NCBI GenBank assembly: GCA_013400115.1
Contig: VXBP01007151.1
Location: 310,001 to 374,000, forward strand
DNA from: Rhinopomastus cyanomelas
Lineage: Eukaryota; Chordata; Aves; Bucerotiformes; Rhinopomastidae
DNA: 64,000 nucleotides
Direction: 5' to 3'
How positions within the stretch are numbered: position 1 is the first letter of the stretch; every line of letters starts with the position of its first letter. The notes beneath the pieces were generated by a model. The model saw nothing but the letters and a program-made list of their open reading frames with translations. It was not told the DNA's origin and searched no databases. This document shows positions 1 to 12,925 of this stretch, one piece after another. A program made the translations under genes and the position numbers.

Positions 1-470
1 GGCTCTCCTCTGAAGTGCTGGGGAGCACCAGGCAGCTGCACTCACAGTGAGGCTGCTGCACCAGCACTGAGTTGAGACCCCTTCCCGTTCTGCTGAGGTC
101 CCCAGCTCAGGAGATTGGAAAGCAGCACCGACTGCTTCCTTGTGTTTGGTGGGAAATTTTTAAAAACGCTGGTGCACCGGGTTTGTGCAAAACTGCAGGG
201 CACCTGTGCGCATGGAAAACCTGCATGAACACCCACCCACACCCGTGGCTGGGAATCCCCGTGGGTGAGGCTGTGACAAATCCAGCTTCCTAGAGGCCAC
301 AGGAAGAGAAGAAGAACCCCACGTGTGGGTATAACCATCAGTGGGACACCTCTTGGGAACAGCAGCTTGCACACATCTCCACCTGCCAGAAAGCAGTGGT
401 TTTGCTCAGGTGGGTGCCACCTCTGCTCTGCAGAGAAGAAAGGACGCACTTGCTACCTCTCCATTGACCT

Positions 471-566
471 TCACAGAATCACAGAACATTAGGGATTGGA
501 AGGGACCTTGAAAGATCATCTAGTCCAATCCCCTTGCCAAAGCAGGATCAGCTAGACCCAGTCGCA
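471..566 (-). mobile_element. CR1 LINE, 3'-end fragment (young group)
   Basis: On the minus strand this ends in the CR1 3' terminus, with the CTAGATGATCTTTCAAGGTC motif and the octamer ATTCTGTG. Only about 95 bp remain, the usual severe 5' truncation. The sequence past 566 does not continue as CR1. Confidence 0.9.
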
Positions 567-2042
567 TTCTCTCAACAGGCCAACATGGGGGCAGCAAGAA
601 GGGCTCAGCAACACCACCCAAACAACCCAGGAGCCCTTCCCAGCAAGCCCCACTCTCAGCAAGGTCTTCAACAGCTTTTTATTTTCTGAAGGTCTAATTT
701 TTTTTTCCCTTTACTGTCAGTGTGTCATTTTTTCCCTCCACAACACAGCTGATGACTATTTTTTTAAACAAAGTACAGTACCAGTGACATTCTGACAGTG
801 TCAACACAGCCAGAGTACACCCACCCGAGCTTTTCAGCATGGGAAGTTAGGGCTGTTATAAGAGTCAGATTGACAGCCTCGGTAAATTCGAGTCCTCTGT
901 ACAGCAGACGGCAAGAAGTTATTAGAAACAGACAAGGCTTTCAGGTCACCCAGTCCATCTCCCACCCCACCTTTTAATTGTCTCTCTCACCCGAGCTATA
1001 AATATCTGACTCTTCTCATCTTGTTTCCTCATTATGTCAATTCTAGCAGCCCCTGATCATTTTTATTACTCCTCACTGAAATCCCTCCAATCTGCCAGTA
1101 AACTCCCTGGTAATGAGATCCCTGTGCTGAAGGCACTAGTGCAAATAGAGGGGCTCCAGACCCCCTGACAAGGAGCCATTTCTGGCAATTTGAAGATATC
1201 ATCACCTCCTCACCTGCAGCTCAAGTCTTCTTGTTTTTGCTGCCATCAGGTATCACTTTGTGCATCGTTTGCTCTTTCCCTTCTGAGGGTTTCTGCTGTT
1301 TGGGGCTCCCCCATCCCACCAAGCATGTGTCTTTCAAGGTACATCAGGTCACAGATGTTGCACCCCCAGATTCAAGCTCCATCCCAAATTGAATGCCGCA
1401 AGTTATTTTCTTTCAGGCTCCATGTTTCTACTTCATGTTACATCTTCCTCCTCAACTCATCTAAATTTAGCAGCTCGTTTCACTCACAAAACTTTCTGCT
1501 TCTAATACAGCCATGATGTCTGTGAGAGAGGGTGAGTAGAGCAGGTACCCAGCCCAACACCTCCAAACAAGCCACTTGAGAGTGTCAAAAGGTCTCGTTC
1601 CTTATGCAGAATGAGAGGAGCAGAAAGGGGAACTCAGCCTTCTTCTCTGGTGTAAACTCCTGAAGAGGCATAAATGCTGGAGAAACAGGGTGCCCAAATC
1701 ATCCCAGGGGTGAGGAAACAGATGTTAGGACACCAGGCGTAAAAGACCGCATCTCATCAAAGAAAAGGCTAGACCAGGAGTTCATCACCGCATGAGGTTT
1801 GTGGTCCTGCTTCCAAAGGCACAACCAAGTCTAGCAACTGGAAATTAAAGTCAATCTCAAATTAAGGCAGTTTTATAGCAGCAAGGATAACTGAAATGCT
1901 GGAAGATGTTGACAAGGTGGTTTTAAAGGTTCATTGCAATCAGTTCAAGAAAGAACCAGGTTTTGTGCCTGTAAATTCATCTTGACCTTTCATTTGGATG
2001 GAGAACAGTCCTGAGGAAAAGGACTAGGTGGCGTTGGTGGAA
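567..2042. other. Downstream flank without recognisable genes
   Basis: No exon, RNA gene or intact repeat is seen. Short open frames (such as 1190-1516) have no splice or codon support. Sequence 1-470 is likewise unassigned. Confidence 0.5.
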
Positions 2043-2420
2043 CATAGAGCCATAGAATCATTAGGGATTGGAAGGGACCTCAAAAGATCATCTAGTCCAA
2101 TCCCCCTGACACAGTAAGATCACCTAGACCAAGTCACACAGGAACATCTCCAATGAACGTGACTCCACAACCCCCCTGGGCAGCCTGTTCCAGTGCTCCA
2201 TCACCCTCACTGTGAAGAAGTTCCTTCTCATATTTATGTGGAACCTCCTATGTTCCAGCTTACACTCATTGCCCCTCGTTCTATCACTAGATGACACTGA
2301 GAAGAGCCTGGCTCCATCCTCCTGACACCCACCCTTCAAATATTTATAGACATTAATGAGGTCACCCCTCATTCTCCTCTAAGCTAAAGAGACCCAGCTC
2401 CCTCAGCCTCTTCTCATAAG
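2043..2420 (-). mobile_element. CR1 LINE, 3' fragment with ORF2 C-terminus
   Basis: The minus strand encodes the CR1 ORF2 C-terminus (RRNFFTVRVMEHWNRLPRG, then SLEMFLCDLV) followed by the 3' UTR and octamer end. The 5' break is at about 2420. Immediately beyond lies an inverted CR1 piece carrying the adjacent upstream part of ORF2, so the two may be one insertion with an inverted 5' part. Confidence 0.92.
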
Positions 2421-2431
2421 CTGGCAATGTC

Positions 2432-2609
2432 AGTGCAGCCCAGAAGGACAGCTGTGTCTTGGGCTGCATCAAAAGAAGTGTCACCAGCAGGCCAAGGGAG
2501 GTCACTCTCACCTTCCACTCTGCTCTTGTGAGGCCTCACCTGGAGTACTGCAGCCAGTTCTGGAGCCACCATTACAAGAAAGACATGGACTTGCTGAAGC
2601 AAGTGAACA
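2432..2609 (+). mobile_element. CR1 ORF2 fragment in inverted orientation
   Basis: The plus strand encodes LGCIKRSVTSRPREV, then ALVRPHLEYCSQFWSHHYKK, then DLLKQV. This is the CR1 ORF2 block lying just upstream of the block present in the inverted neighbour. It has no 3' end of its own. Sequence divergence from the neighbour leaves open that it comes from another CR1 subfamily. Confidence 0.8.
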
Positions 2610-3087
2610 AAGTTTTTTCACACACTCAGAATGAATTCTGAGTTAAGGAAGGAAGGAATTTGTTTCTCACTGGAGCTTCTGGGTTGGCTTGTCTGCTGTT
2701 ACCATCTGAGCAGCTCTCACCTTATGTACTTCATGGCCTCACCCTGCCTGATGTCTGAGTTTCTCCAGCTTAGCTCCCCAGTGCCTAAAATGACCCTTTC
2801 AAGCCTCAAAATATATGAAGTTTGAGAGTTTTGACTTCTGTTAGACGAGAATTGCTGGCCAATAAACTTCTGATCTTACAGCTTACAGTTCAAAGACACA
2901 ATGAGTCCAGATACATCCAGTGCTTTCTGCTGTGGCCACAGCACAGCCCCTCTGAGATGTGGTAACAAGCAGGTTTCAGCAGCAGAACACAAATCGGCTG
3001 CATACAAAGGAAAGGTGTCTTCTCTAGTCACGTGAATCAAATCCAGTTTGCCCACATTCCCATCCTCTTGCAGGGACCTTGTTGGGA

Positions 3088-3328
3088 TCACAGAATCATA
3101 GAACATCAGAGATTGGAAAAGACCTCCACAGATCACCCAGTCCAATCCCCCCACCACAGCAAGATCACCTAGACCAAGTTGAACAGGAACACATCCAGGT
3201 GGGTCTTAAACTTCTCCAGGGAAGGAGACTCAACAACTCCTCTGGGCAGCCCATTCCAGCGCTCTGTCACCCTCACTGTGAAGAAGTTCTTTCTCATATT
3301 TTTGTGGAACCTCCTATGTTCCAGGTTA
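3088..3328 (-). mobile_element. CR1 LINE, 3' fragment
   Basis: The minus strand ends in the octamer and carries the RKNFFTVRVTERWNGLPRG block of ORF2. Just past its 5' break, 3331-3356 repeats the motif CCCTGGGCAGCCCATTCCAG already present inside the element, so the end may have been produced by template slippage or may be a second small fragment. Confidence 0.88.
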
Positions 3329-3560
3329 TATCCCCCTGGGCAGCCCATTCCAGCAGTCCCTGTGAACAGCTGGAGAAGCAACATGACCAAACTGGGTTTC
3401 TCCATCATTTTAACTGATTTTTGCTTCCAAATACCATCCCTAAGGACCATGGTAAAAACTTTGCTACATGAACGTGCTGAGCACAGCCTGTTCCCTCACA
3501 GCCACGTGGAGCCACAATGCTGTAAAACATTCATTGTCCACAAAGGCTCTGAAGAACAAA

Positions 3561-3923
3561 CCACATGAGAAGCAGCTGAGGGAGCTGAGGCTATTTAATC
3601 TGAAGAAAAGGTGGCTCAGAGGAGACCTCACTGCTGTTCTCAACCGTGTGAAAAGAAGTTGTAGAAACGTAGGGGTTGCTCTCTTCTCGTAACAAGTGAC
3701 AGGACAAGAGGACATGGAGTCACACTGCAGCCGGAGAAGTTTAGGTCAGATATGAGGAAAAAATTCTTCACTGAAGTAGTCATCAGGCCTTGGAACAGGC
3801 TGCCCAGGGAAGGGGCTCAATCACCACCTTAGGGACATGGTTTAGTGATGAGCTTCACAGACTCAATGGTTTCACTTGATGATCTTAAAGGTCTTTTCCA
3901 ACCTAACCAGCAATATGATTGTG
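3561..3923 (+). mobile_element. CR1 LINE, older group, 3' fragment
   Basis: On the plus strand this reads through the ORF2 C-terminal region (the LRELRLFNLKKRWLRGDL block, then the RNA equivalent of WNRLPR) into a 3' end of the GATGATCTTAAAGGTCTTTTCCAACCT type. It differs from the young group at many sites and has several frameshifts. Confidence 0.85.
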
Positions 3924-4824
3924 AGCAGAGAAGCCTTCAAGAGATTCAGAGAGCAGCCATGGATTGAAAGAGGCATTTTCCAGAGGTGAACCACCCAGCC
4001 AGAGCAGGCTTGTCTGACTGTGCTGGCTTAAATCACCTCATTCCATATTCCATGTTGTTTTACGTAGCATGTAGTTATGTAAATTTATAAATCACACACC
4101 AATTAGCACACAACTTCATAAATCTAGTACCAGTGAAAAAGGAGGTTTCTAACTGTGCTCCCTCTTCCCCTCAGATTATAGAAATTCAAACACTGCCTAC
4201 AGGTCACGTTTCAGAAAATCTCTGCCTCAACTTTCAGAACTTAACCCTGGGCTCACGCATGATTTCAGGGGATCAGGAGGCATCTTCTAAATAGCTCAGC
4301 CTCAATCACTACTTCCTTAACACCAGATCTCCTCAGCTCAATGGATCACTGCAAATTTTTATTTGTTTATTTCTCCCTTATTCAGATCCTTTTTATTGAG
4401 TATCACATCCTTCTCCTACCCAAGTCCACAACACCATCCCTCATCAGCAATTCAGTCCGGCTCATTCCTGAGGTATGCTTGGGTTCCACTCAGCCACCCT
4501 CCTTGTGCTTTGGCCTCCCTGTCTAGCTATTCCAGAAGGAGGCAGCTGAAGCTAGGTAATTTCCTTCTTTCCCTCACTTGCGAGGTACATTTTAGACAGC
4601 AGTTCCCCAAATGCAGGCACATGATCTGGAAAAGGAGTGGGGAGTCACAAGCCTCTTAGGAGAACTGGTGCTTGAAGACATTTCTCAGTCGAGGATATAA
4701 GCACAACGGTTTTTTTTCGTCAGCTTACTCTGTTTTAACAACTTGTCTCTACCATCTGGTTCAGCTCCACTCAGCCTTGTTCTTTCTGCCATCCTTTGGT
4801 GCAGTTGCCTGCCTGACATCCTTG

Positions 4825-5187
4825 TCATAGAACCACAGAACCGTCCTGGGTCCAGGATCACCAAGTCCAGCCCTCATCCCAACATCTCCTTCACCCTTAG
4901 ACCATGGCTTCAAGTGCCTTAGCTACTTGGTTTTCAAAACCCTCCAGGGATGGGGACTCCAGTGCTCCCCCCCGGGCAGCCTGTTCCTGTGCCCAACCAC
5001 TCTCTCAGGAAAGAACTTCCTAAGATCCAATCTAAACCTCCTCTGATGCAACTTGAGGCCATTTCTTCTTGTCCTATCATCAGTAATTTGGGAGAAGAGA
5101 CCAGCACCAGCATCGCTACAACCTCCTTTTAGGTAGCTGTAGAGAGCAAGAAGGTCTCCTCTCAGCCTCCTACTCTTTAAAGAAGCA
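4825..5187 (-). mobile_element. CR1 LINE, older group, ORF2 C-terminus and 3' end
   Basis: The minus strand encodes RRLRGDLLALYSYLKGGCSD and RRFRLDLRKFFPERVVGH, a different CR1 subfamily from the EHRRFHINMRRNFF type. The 3' end at 4825 is degraded, with a diverged octamer. Confidence 0.87.
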
Positions 5188-8100
5188 GCCAGTCTGCTTC
5201 TCTTGGTCATCCTTTCTTGCCTTTACCTCCATCCTTTCTCTCTTACTCTTTAATTCCACCTTTTTGTCCCAACACGGTGCTGGTTCTCTTTTGTATTCTG
5301 AGACCTCTCTACCACTTTATGCTCCAGTAGAGGTTTTGCTCCTTCTCACAGCAAAACCCATGTCCAGGAGAGGAAGAGAGGCTGAAATAAAGCTCCTCAT
5401 CTATCTTAGCAAGCCAGAGATTCACGCTATATATGACATGATGATGTGGAAAGTGGAACATAATTGTGAATGGCAGAACTGACACCTAAGCTGGACAAAA
5501 CAAACACAAAGATAAATCAAATGAAAGGCTGGATGAATACATCAAATCCCCAGATAATTTATTAGATTAAGACTTCACATACATATATAAATACATGCTC
5601 AAGGTGAGATTCAACAGCAAGACTGGAGATGCTGGGAGTGGAAAGGGTGTGATTGCTACGGGTCCACGGTGTGCAGGATGCACACAAGCAATGACTACAC
5701 AGACATTCTGCAAGTCTACGTGTACAGGCCACTTGGGAAGAACATAAAGCGAAGGCATGGGTGGTAGCCTTGGCACAAGTCACACTACTCCACAAAGCCT
5801 CTTGTGAAACACAGCTCAGAGTGCAGCTGAAGCATATTAACGGGGAACACTCTGGAAGAACAATCTATGGCTGGACTAACTCCCCGGCGGCAGTTTCCTA
5901 ATATAGGAGATTAAACTTAAAAGGACACTGTCAAGCGATTGCTTTTGCTAGTTTAATTTTTGCATTTCCTCTAATGTTTTAGCAGATGGAAAACAATTCC
6001 CCTCCCAGTCCCAACTACGGATTTCATCCTTTCCTATTTGACAATCATTGATTTTTTTTTTCTAAGGCTATAAATGTTTTAATAACTTGAACTTCGTAGT
6101 GCCTTATGGCAAAATATCTTAGCTCGCGCTGACTGCTAAACACCATTCCTAACGCACCGCTGATAACGACAGCAAGAGCCAGCGTTGTAAAGAATTATTT
6201 TTCATGGGACCTACCAAATTAATAACTTCTGTTTCTTCATCCACATCTCTCAGACTGTTAAAACATGCAGGACTTCACCTAGCATCTGAAATCTTTGCTT
6301 CATAAAGGTATGCCTCCCACGCAGCTCTGACTGACGGACAGCACCTTGAGCACAGAGCCCTCAACCTTGACAATGTCCATTTAAAAAAGAGCTACTACCA
6401 CAATATAGATTCAAGTAAAAAGTCACCCTCGTAATTAGAATTGTTAATGGACAAAATAGAATCCTCAAGCAGTTAAATATTGGCACCCACAAAGAACCAA
6501 AGAACAGAACGCTCCTATGCCGCGCTCCCGACTGGGTACGCAAAGGCAACTTTCAAGAGATATACATGTATTTTTTTGCCGTTTCAAAAGGTCAGTTAGC
6601 ACTTATTAGAAAAGGCAATTAAAGTTTCAGTCAAACTGGGAAAGAGAAGAGAAGCAATTGGACTGGAATCAGAGAACTCTTGCTTTATAAATGCCAACCC
6701 TTAATAAAAAAACCCCCAACCCAACAACAAAACTAAAACACCGCCAAACAACAGTGCAGGACCCTAAGATCTATGTGGTGGTAATTTTTCAACTGCTTTC
6801 CACAGACTTCCCGCTGTTGCTTGCACATCTTTCTTCTGCTTCCCTGTTCCTCCTCCTGCCTTCTTAAAGAAGCAGGCTACTCAGCCAGCAGAGAAAACCT
6901 ATTTCCCACCTGCCATACTTGGGTGAGGGCACTGAATAAGTCTTTGGGGCTAAAGAAGAAGCCTGTGCCTTCACAGGCTTGGGGACCAGAACAAAGGGAA
7001 CATTGCACAGCACGTGGACGTGTTGAAAAGAACTATAATACCTCACTGGCAGCAGGACAGACCAAGCAGGCCCTTTACACAGTAGTCATTTTCTGGTCCA
7101 GTAATGCTGCTCTCCTCTAAACTCCTCCAAGCAGCTCTTAAAATTCAGCTGCGATGCACAAAAAGGTTATCACCTAATTTGTGATTAAGACCGGGCCTGA
7201 ATGTAGCAGCTCAGAGTAACCTGAGGTTTATCTTCCCCTTCATTCTCCTTTTGCTTCACTGCTCCAAGAGCACGATGCTGCCAGGGGCACGGAGCTGGAT
7301 ACCTGTGCAGAGATGCGCCGTGGGCTTGCTCCGCACAGAGCACCACACAGGAGAGGGCACCTGGGCACCAGGCACCAGCGATACCCCTGGGATCTGTACA
7401 GCAACTCAGTGCCATTAAGATAAGCAGGGTTGCCTAGAGAGACTGTGAGCAAAGCTGCACAGGCCCACAAAGCAGTGTTTGGGAGCAAACGGCCTAGAAC
7501 TTGCCTATAGTGGCTTGATCCTACCTTTCCCTCGCTGCAATTTTACTGTGCAAAATGAGTATTTTAGCCTCATATTTCTAGGAACACATGCCGGTGGCTA
7601 CTGCTACAATAAAATATGAACACTGCATTGTGGAGAAAATGACCATTAATCCTGTAATCTGCAGTCATTTTTACCAATTCGGCACATTTCTTTAAAAAAC
7701 CAAGTACATGCTGTAGATGGAAGTGCATTTAAATAAACTGAAATAGATACAGCATGAATAATTAAAGCCGGCAGGGAGATGTGCACTGCGAGCCACTAGT
7801 GGAAATAATCACTGATTTGTCTTATTTACAATGAAGCCTGGACATAGGATCAAAATAGTGCAAGTTACTGACAATGTCTTAAAAACTGTTCTTACGCCAC
7901 CACTATGTGTTTCATCTTGAAAAGTACAACCAAGTAGGCTTTGGACTGGTACAACACCTCACCGTGTCTTGCTACTTCAGGGTTAGGTTACCCAGCCTAT
8001 CAAATAGCAGGGATTTGAAGAGGAAGATATTTCAAACTTCAGCCTGCAGCACTGTCTGTTAGAACTATCAGGCACCACATAGCTGAGCGTACATACAGTC

Positions 8101-8189
8101 CCCCTAAATCCCAGCATGTTAAAAGTATCAGAGTGGTGAAGATAAAAGCAGATAATAAGTGCTTGCACCTTTGTAATACTCCAGACTTG
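5188..8189. other. Gene-free, nearly CR1-free 3-kb flank
   Basis: No coding evidence and no CR1. The parts around 6040-6230 and 7720-7860 are repeat-free with homeodomain-type ATTA words and retained CpGs, so they could be conserved regulatory elements; that is inference without alignment. Confidence 0.4.
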
Positions 8190-8615
8190 TTTAATTAGAA
8201 AACAATCTACTCTGAGCATGGCGGTTCTTGAACGTTAGGCAGCTCTTTGCAAACTGCTTTAGAGCTAGAAATCGATAGCGAAATATACTTCCGATATGAG
8301 TCTGGCAAAATTGTGACTTCAATCTGTTAGAAAATGTGTAGCTTAACAAGAAATATATTTTGGAATGATTACTTGGAGCACAAAAGGGTTAGGGAAAAGC
8401 AAAGTTAACACTTTCTGATTGGCCTACCCCAGAAATGCCCTTGTACCGTGATTACTAAATCCAAAATGAAACTGGATGCTAATTAGCTGTGTTCTAAAGA
8501 GAGAAGAGAAGCATTTGACACTCAAATAATTTAAAAATGGTGCTTTAACACAAACAAATCAGCAACAGAAAGGTCCTGAAAATTCTTCAGAAGGGCTGTA
8601 GACCAATGAGGCATG
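8190..8615 (-). other. Probable 3' UTR of the minus-strand gene
   Basis: The sequence following the TGA on the minus strand holds no further coding exon. The nearest polyadenylation-type hexamer is ATTAAA at 8190-8195, about 420 bp past the stop. No canonical AATAAA lies closer; one occurs at 5558-5563, giving a roughly 3-kb alternative 3' UTR. The extent is inferred from hexamer position alone. Confidence 0.25.
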
Positions 8616-8820
8616 TCAAATGAAGAAAATCTCCTCGAGGAGCCGGCTCTCTTCTAGCTCATGGGCTTTGCTGCTGAAGTTGCAAGGGATCTGGTACCAA
8701 GAGGATGGCATGCGGCTCATACGATGAGGCTTGTTCCTGTCATAAGGCTCTCTGCAGAGGTGTCTTGGGGCAGATATTGGACTCATGTCTTCAAGCAGGT
8801 CAACTAGAGAGGTTTCATGC
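8616..8820 (-). CDS. Terminal coding exon and stop codon of the unidentified minus-strand gene
   Basis: This minus-strand exon starts after the acceptor TTATGTGTTTCTGTAG and ends with TGA at 8616-8618. One base enters, then 67 residues follow: HETSLVDLLEDMSPISAP, a basic middle part (REPYDRNKPHRMSRMPSSWY), and a charged, hydrophobic end (ELEESRLLEEIFFI). The final leucine- and glutamate-rich stretch could form a short amphipathic helix. The protein is not recognised; no catalytic or membrane motif is visible. The one-base entry matches the two-base exit of exon 9. The downstream ATTAAA at 8190-8195 on the minus strand could serve as its polyadenylation signal. Confidence 0.64.
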
Positions 8821-9549
8821 CTACAGAAACACATAAAGAAGATAGAGTTCTGTTAAGCATTGCAGCACCATGCAAGAATTTAATCCAGTCTTCCTACCTC
8901 CATAATTCAGACTAGACCTAGATTCGTCTGATGGAGGCCACCGGCACTGAATGAATTTTGCTTTATGGGCTCCTATGAGGAATACCAACACAGAGTCAGT
9001 GAAAAAGAGGTGAGCAAAGCATGGGTGCTCAGGTCATTCTAAGCTGTTTCATCAGCTTTTCCATTTGAGGTACGTAATGCCTTAGTCGCACTCCGGAGAC
9101 TGAGGACAGACTTCAGAGATGTGACAGCCAAATACACCGAACAGGTACAAGGCAGACCCACACAGGTAATGGTAAAGTGACTTATACACATGCTGCACTT
9201 TTTCGAATAGACCTCTACACTTGATTTAGCTTCCCTGGGATTTGAAAACAGCAGGAGACTTTATTATTATTGCCACACACTACACGTGCTTCCTGTAAAT
9301 CTCTGTGCACTATATGGAGTCTGTCTGGTGGAAGCACTGGAGGAATATAATCTAAGCAAGGCAATACAAAATCAACACTTGAGGCACCAAGAGAAAAGGC
9401 AAAGGTGCTGAACATTACTCAGGCTGTCCTTTAAGTGTGAGTACAGATGTGGGGGAAGGTTGCAAGCCGACGTTCGCTGGTTAAGGCACACTGAATAATG
9501 GCAGTTACTTCAGACAGAGACTCTCTATTAATATTCACACGAGACAGGA

Positions 9550-9760
9550 CCTGATCTAAATACCAGCACAGGATTGATCATTACAATATATTTTCTCCTG
9601 TCCAATTTTAAATGTCTTAAACAATAGCGTTTCCACTGCTTCCCCAGGGAGGCTGTTCTCTAGTCTATAACATATCACTCAAGAGTTTTTTTTTACCCAA
9701 AAGTCCCCTTTGTTCCATCCTGTTGTAGCAGAACCTGCCTGAAGTTCCCAATGCTGAAAT
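9550..9760 (-). mobile_element. Possible very old CR1 fragment
   Basis: The segment containing TTTAAATGTCTTAAACAATAG and CCACTGCTTCCCCAGGGAGG resembles the complement of decayed CR1 ORF2 3' regions seen in reptiles and birds. No octamer or intact frame remains, so the call rests on word similarity only. Confidence 0.35.
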
Positions 9761-12059
9761 AATTCACAAATTCAATGGCTTACATGCACAGAACACTATT
9801 CACAGCACCTAAGGTATCAGCATAGCTGGTTGGTTTCCATAGGGTCCCTCTCTTCTATTCAGAAAGAGGTACTCCACAGCATGACGAACACCTCAGACTG
9901 AGTCCTGCTTAGAGAGAAGCCTCTTTTTTTCTTTTTCAGGACATTGGAAACCTGGGAAGACTAAACAGTAGAAGCCTGTGAAGACTAAACAGCAGAATAC
10001 TTAGAAGACTAAGCAACTAAGTCTGACTAACTCAGCTCAAAGAGGATGAAAAATTCTAAAGTTAAAGTATTCAGAACAGTTTATTGATGTGGAAGATTAA
10101 CAGTGGCCAATGGATCTCCTAGGGGCAGACTTGTGCTCTCCCATGCCATCATGCAGCAGCAGCAGTTAAAAGACTGCCTTCTCTACAGTATCAACATCAT
10201 GCAAAAACATCCTCTGCTAGCTCCATCAGTGAGTGTTATCCCAGTCATCATCAGAAAGGTGACCATGGCCATGGCAAGGCAAGGTGTAGTGACACTCGAG
10301 ATACAGAAATTCTTCCTCAGCTCAAAGGAGTTCACTGTGCTAATGACAGCTAGAACTGATGTTAACAGCAGCTGCTGGAGTTATGCTGGGAAAAGCCAGC
10401 TCTCATTTCTTCCTGTTTTTGTTTCTTCCAATCCAATGGCCACTGTCATTTCTAACACAGCCTGATCTGACGCTACTGCTTCACGGGGCACTCTCTTGTA
10501 TCTGACTACCTATAGATTGTTTAATTTTCCCTTGGAGGTACGTACTAGCTTGCATTTCACCGGATGAGTAACCATATTGTAAGCTTGTCTACGTGCCTTT
10601 CTATTATCTGTCTAATTTACCCCAACAGCGAAAAAAAGAGCAACAAAAACAAGAACAAAAAAAAACCCCAAACAGCTCTAGCTTTGTTTCAGTTGGACCA
10701 TGCAAACAGCCAACCCTACAGACAGCAAAAGTGGTGCTTTACAGTCACCCACACCAAGAATTTCGGGACACATAGGGTTTAGGTTGCAAAGCAAGACTAT
10801 TTTAGAGGTGTCTGCTTGTATTAGCATTCAGAAAGTTCCCCCTAAACACTGAGGCCTCTTAAAGATACCTCCAATGTAAGATGGAATAAACCACACTGAT
10901 AATGAGAGCTGGCACACGGTTATATTAGACTTTTCACATAGGGAAAGTTTTGGACTAGACTCTATATAGATATACGCGGATGCTTTGAACCCCAAAGAAA
11001 CCCAGTTAGCACATACACTGGTTTCATTAGCCACACCTAAAATTTCTTTTTAGATTAATCTAGCCTAGCACACAAATGCTTATCTCCTCTGACTGTAGTG
11101 CTATCATAAAATTTCAATTTCTCCAGCAGCCACATTCAATCACAGATTAGGTAGTGGGAAACCAAACCAGCCAGTGCATTTACAGCAAACGTGCAGGCCC
11201 TAGATTTCAGCAGTACCTTCGTGCTCATTTCTTCTGCAAGTTTATCTAAGTTTTACAGCATTTCTGCTATCAGGAAGGCTAAATGATTTGGCAGATTACA
11301 AGCACAGCAAATAGCAAAGATTATGTAAAAGACCAGGTGTTGTAAATCAGTCTATTTGACACCACAGTTATATATGCAATAAAGTGAATGAACTCTGCTA
11401 ACAGTGCACTATCTGATAAAGAGAATGCTCCTTGCAGGTATTTAGTGTTTAATCCCATGATAATGGTTTGCCCTGGTTTGTCTAGGCAACATCAGACAGC
11501 ATCTGGCTGGAGGCAATAGAGTAGACCTAGAATGGTTTGAAGCTCATAAAGACGATTTTCTCACCATTTATTTGTACCTGAATATTTAAAGAGACACACT
11601 CAGAACACTCAAGTCCTGAAACACAACTTTCTCTCAAACCAGGATATGTATTCCTCACACGAACTGTATAAATGCATAAGTAAAAACAGGCTTCATTATT
11701 ATTATTATTAATACGACACTTAATGGCTTCAGTAAAGTCAAAGCTCCAGGATCAGGCACCCAAGAGTCAGAACATTTCAAACAGGAAAACTGATCTGGCA
11801 AACTTGGCTAGTGAATATTGAATATTCTTTTAATGCAAATTAACAGCCAAGGGTACCCTAGTATTGTTCATTCTTCCCAAGGAGAAAGAAGTCCCAAACA
11901 TTCTGTGGAAGTGCCAGCACTGTACATTAAGCCACATATACAAATTCCTGCCACACAGATGTTCAGCCAAGCAACCAAATGTCCTATCAGTGCTAGACAC
12001 TTACACACATTTTCTTTGATGGCTTCTTCCCTCAACAGTAGGGAACAGGTGGGCAACTG
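9761..12059 (-). other. Last-intron sequence, nothing firm
   Basis: The stretch contains a 120-codon plus-strand open frame (10103-10465) without splice or domain support, a purine-rich A/C tract (10630-10680) and the ATT microsatellite. No convincing exon on either strand. Confidence 0.45.
11695..11710 (+). repeat. (ATT)n microsatellite, about 5 units
   Basis: Five perfect ATT units followed by A. Short and likely of low variability. Confidence 0.85.
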
Positions 12060-12272
12060 TCACAGAATCACAGAATATTAGGGATTGGAAGGGATCCTGA
12101 AAGATCATCTAGTCCAATCCCCCTGCCAGAGCAGGATCACCTAAACCAAGTCGCACAGGAACATGTCCCAGCAGTTTTTAAACATCTCCAGAAAAGGAGA
12201 CTCCAAAACCCCCTGGGCAGCCCCTTCCAGTGCTCTGTCACCCTTACTGTGACAAAGTTTCTTCTCATATTC
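12060..12272 (-). mobile_element. CR1 LINE, 3' fragment (young group)
   Basis: This is a minus-strand CR1 3' end with the octamer at 12061-12076, the 3' UTR and the start of the ORF2 C-terminal block. It is 5' truncated at the RNFFT-equivalent codons. Its 3' end abuts a short open stretch followed by a donor-like GTAAGT at about 12002 on the minus strand. Confidence 0.9.
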
Positions 12273-12925
12273 CTTTAAGGACACTGATGATTCAGTCAGC
12301 CTTCACCACTTTGGAACATTTGCCAGTGTGCTGGAAGGTCAATGAGTACCTCGGCAGCAGACTGGAAAACAATCTCTCTTCTAAGCTTGGTTTTGACACA
12401 TCTCCTATCTAACTTTCATGAGCTTGAAAGTCTGCAGGTTTCAACGTGGGAGAAGAAAAATTGTGAAGTCTAGAAGTTTGGATCAGAAGTGTAAGTATTA
12501 GATAGCTAAAGTTCAGAAAAACAAATCCTGTTATAAATACTCAAAAAATTTCATCAGGAGAGGGACATGAGGCATCAGTGTAAAAAGCATGAGGAAGGCA
12601 AGGCACATGCAAGCAGATGGAGATGGGAGTAGAGAAAACAGATCAAAGACTTGAAGCTCCGCTTACCATGACAAAATTTTATCTTTGATATTAATATAGA
12701 ATTTAAAACTCCAGATGTCTCAGAGAACAGTATGAAGATGACCAAACTATCTGAGAAGTAGGTAACACCATGATCAAGCTAATACAGCTGGGTCAGTGCA
12801 GAACTGACCTGAGTGGCTAGATCCCTCCTGCTCAGACACTACAGGGTTAAGTGTTCCCTTAACCTCCTCTGCAAAACAAACACAGTTGCTGGAAATTTGG
12901 CTCCTCAGCCCCTAGGATGACCATG

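Noticed and set aside
10103..10465. A 120-codon plus-strand coding region
   Set aside because: It starts at GTG, has no recognisable domain and no splice sites fitting the frame. Several frames of this length are expected by chance in 64 kb of AT-rich DNA.
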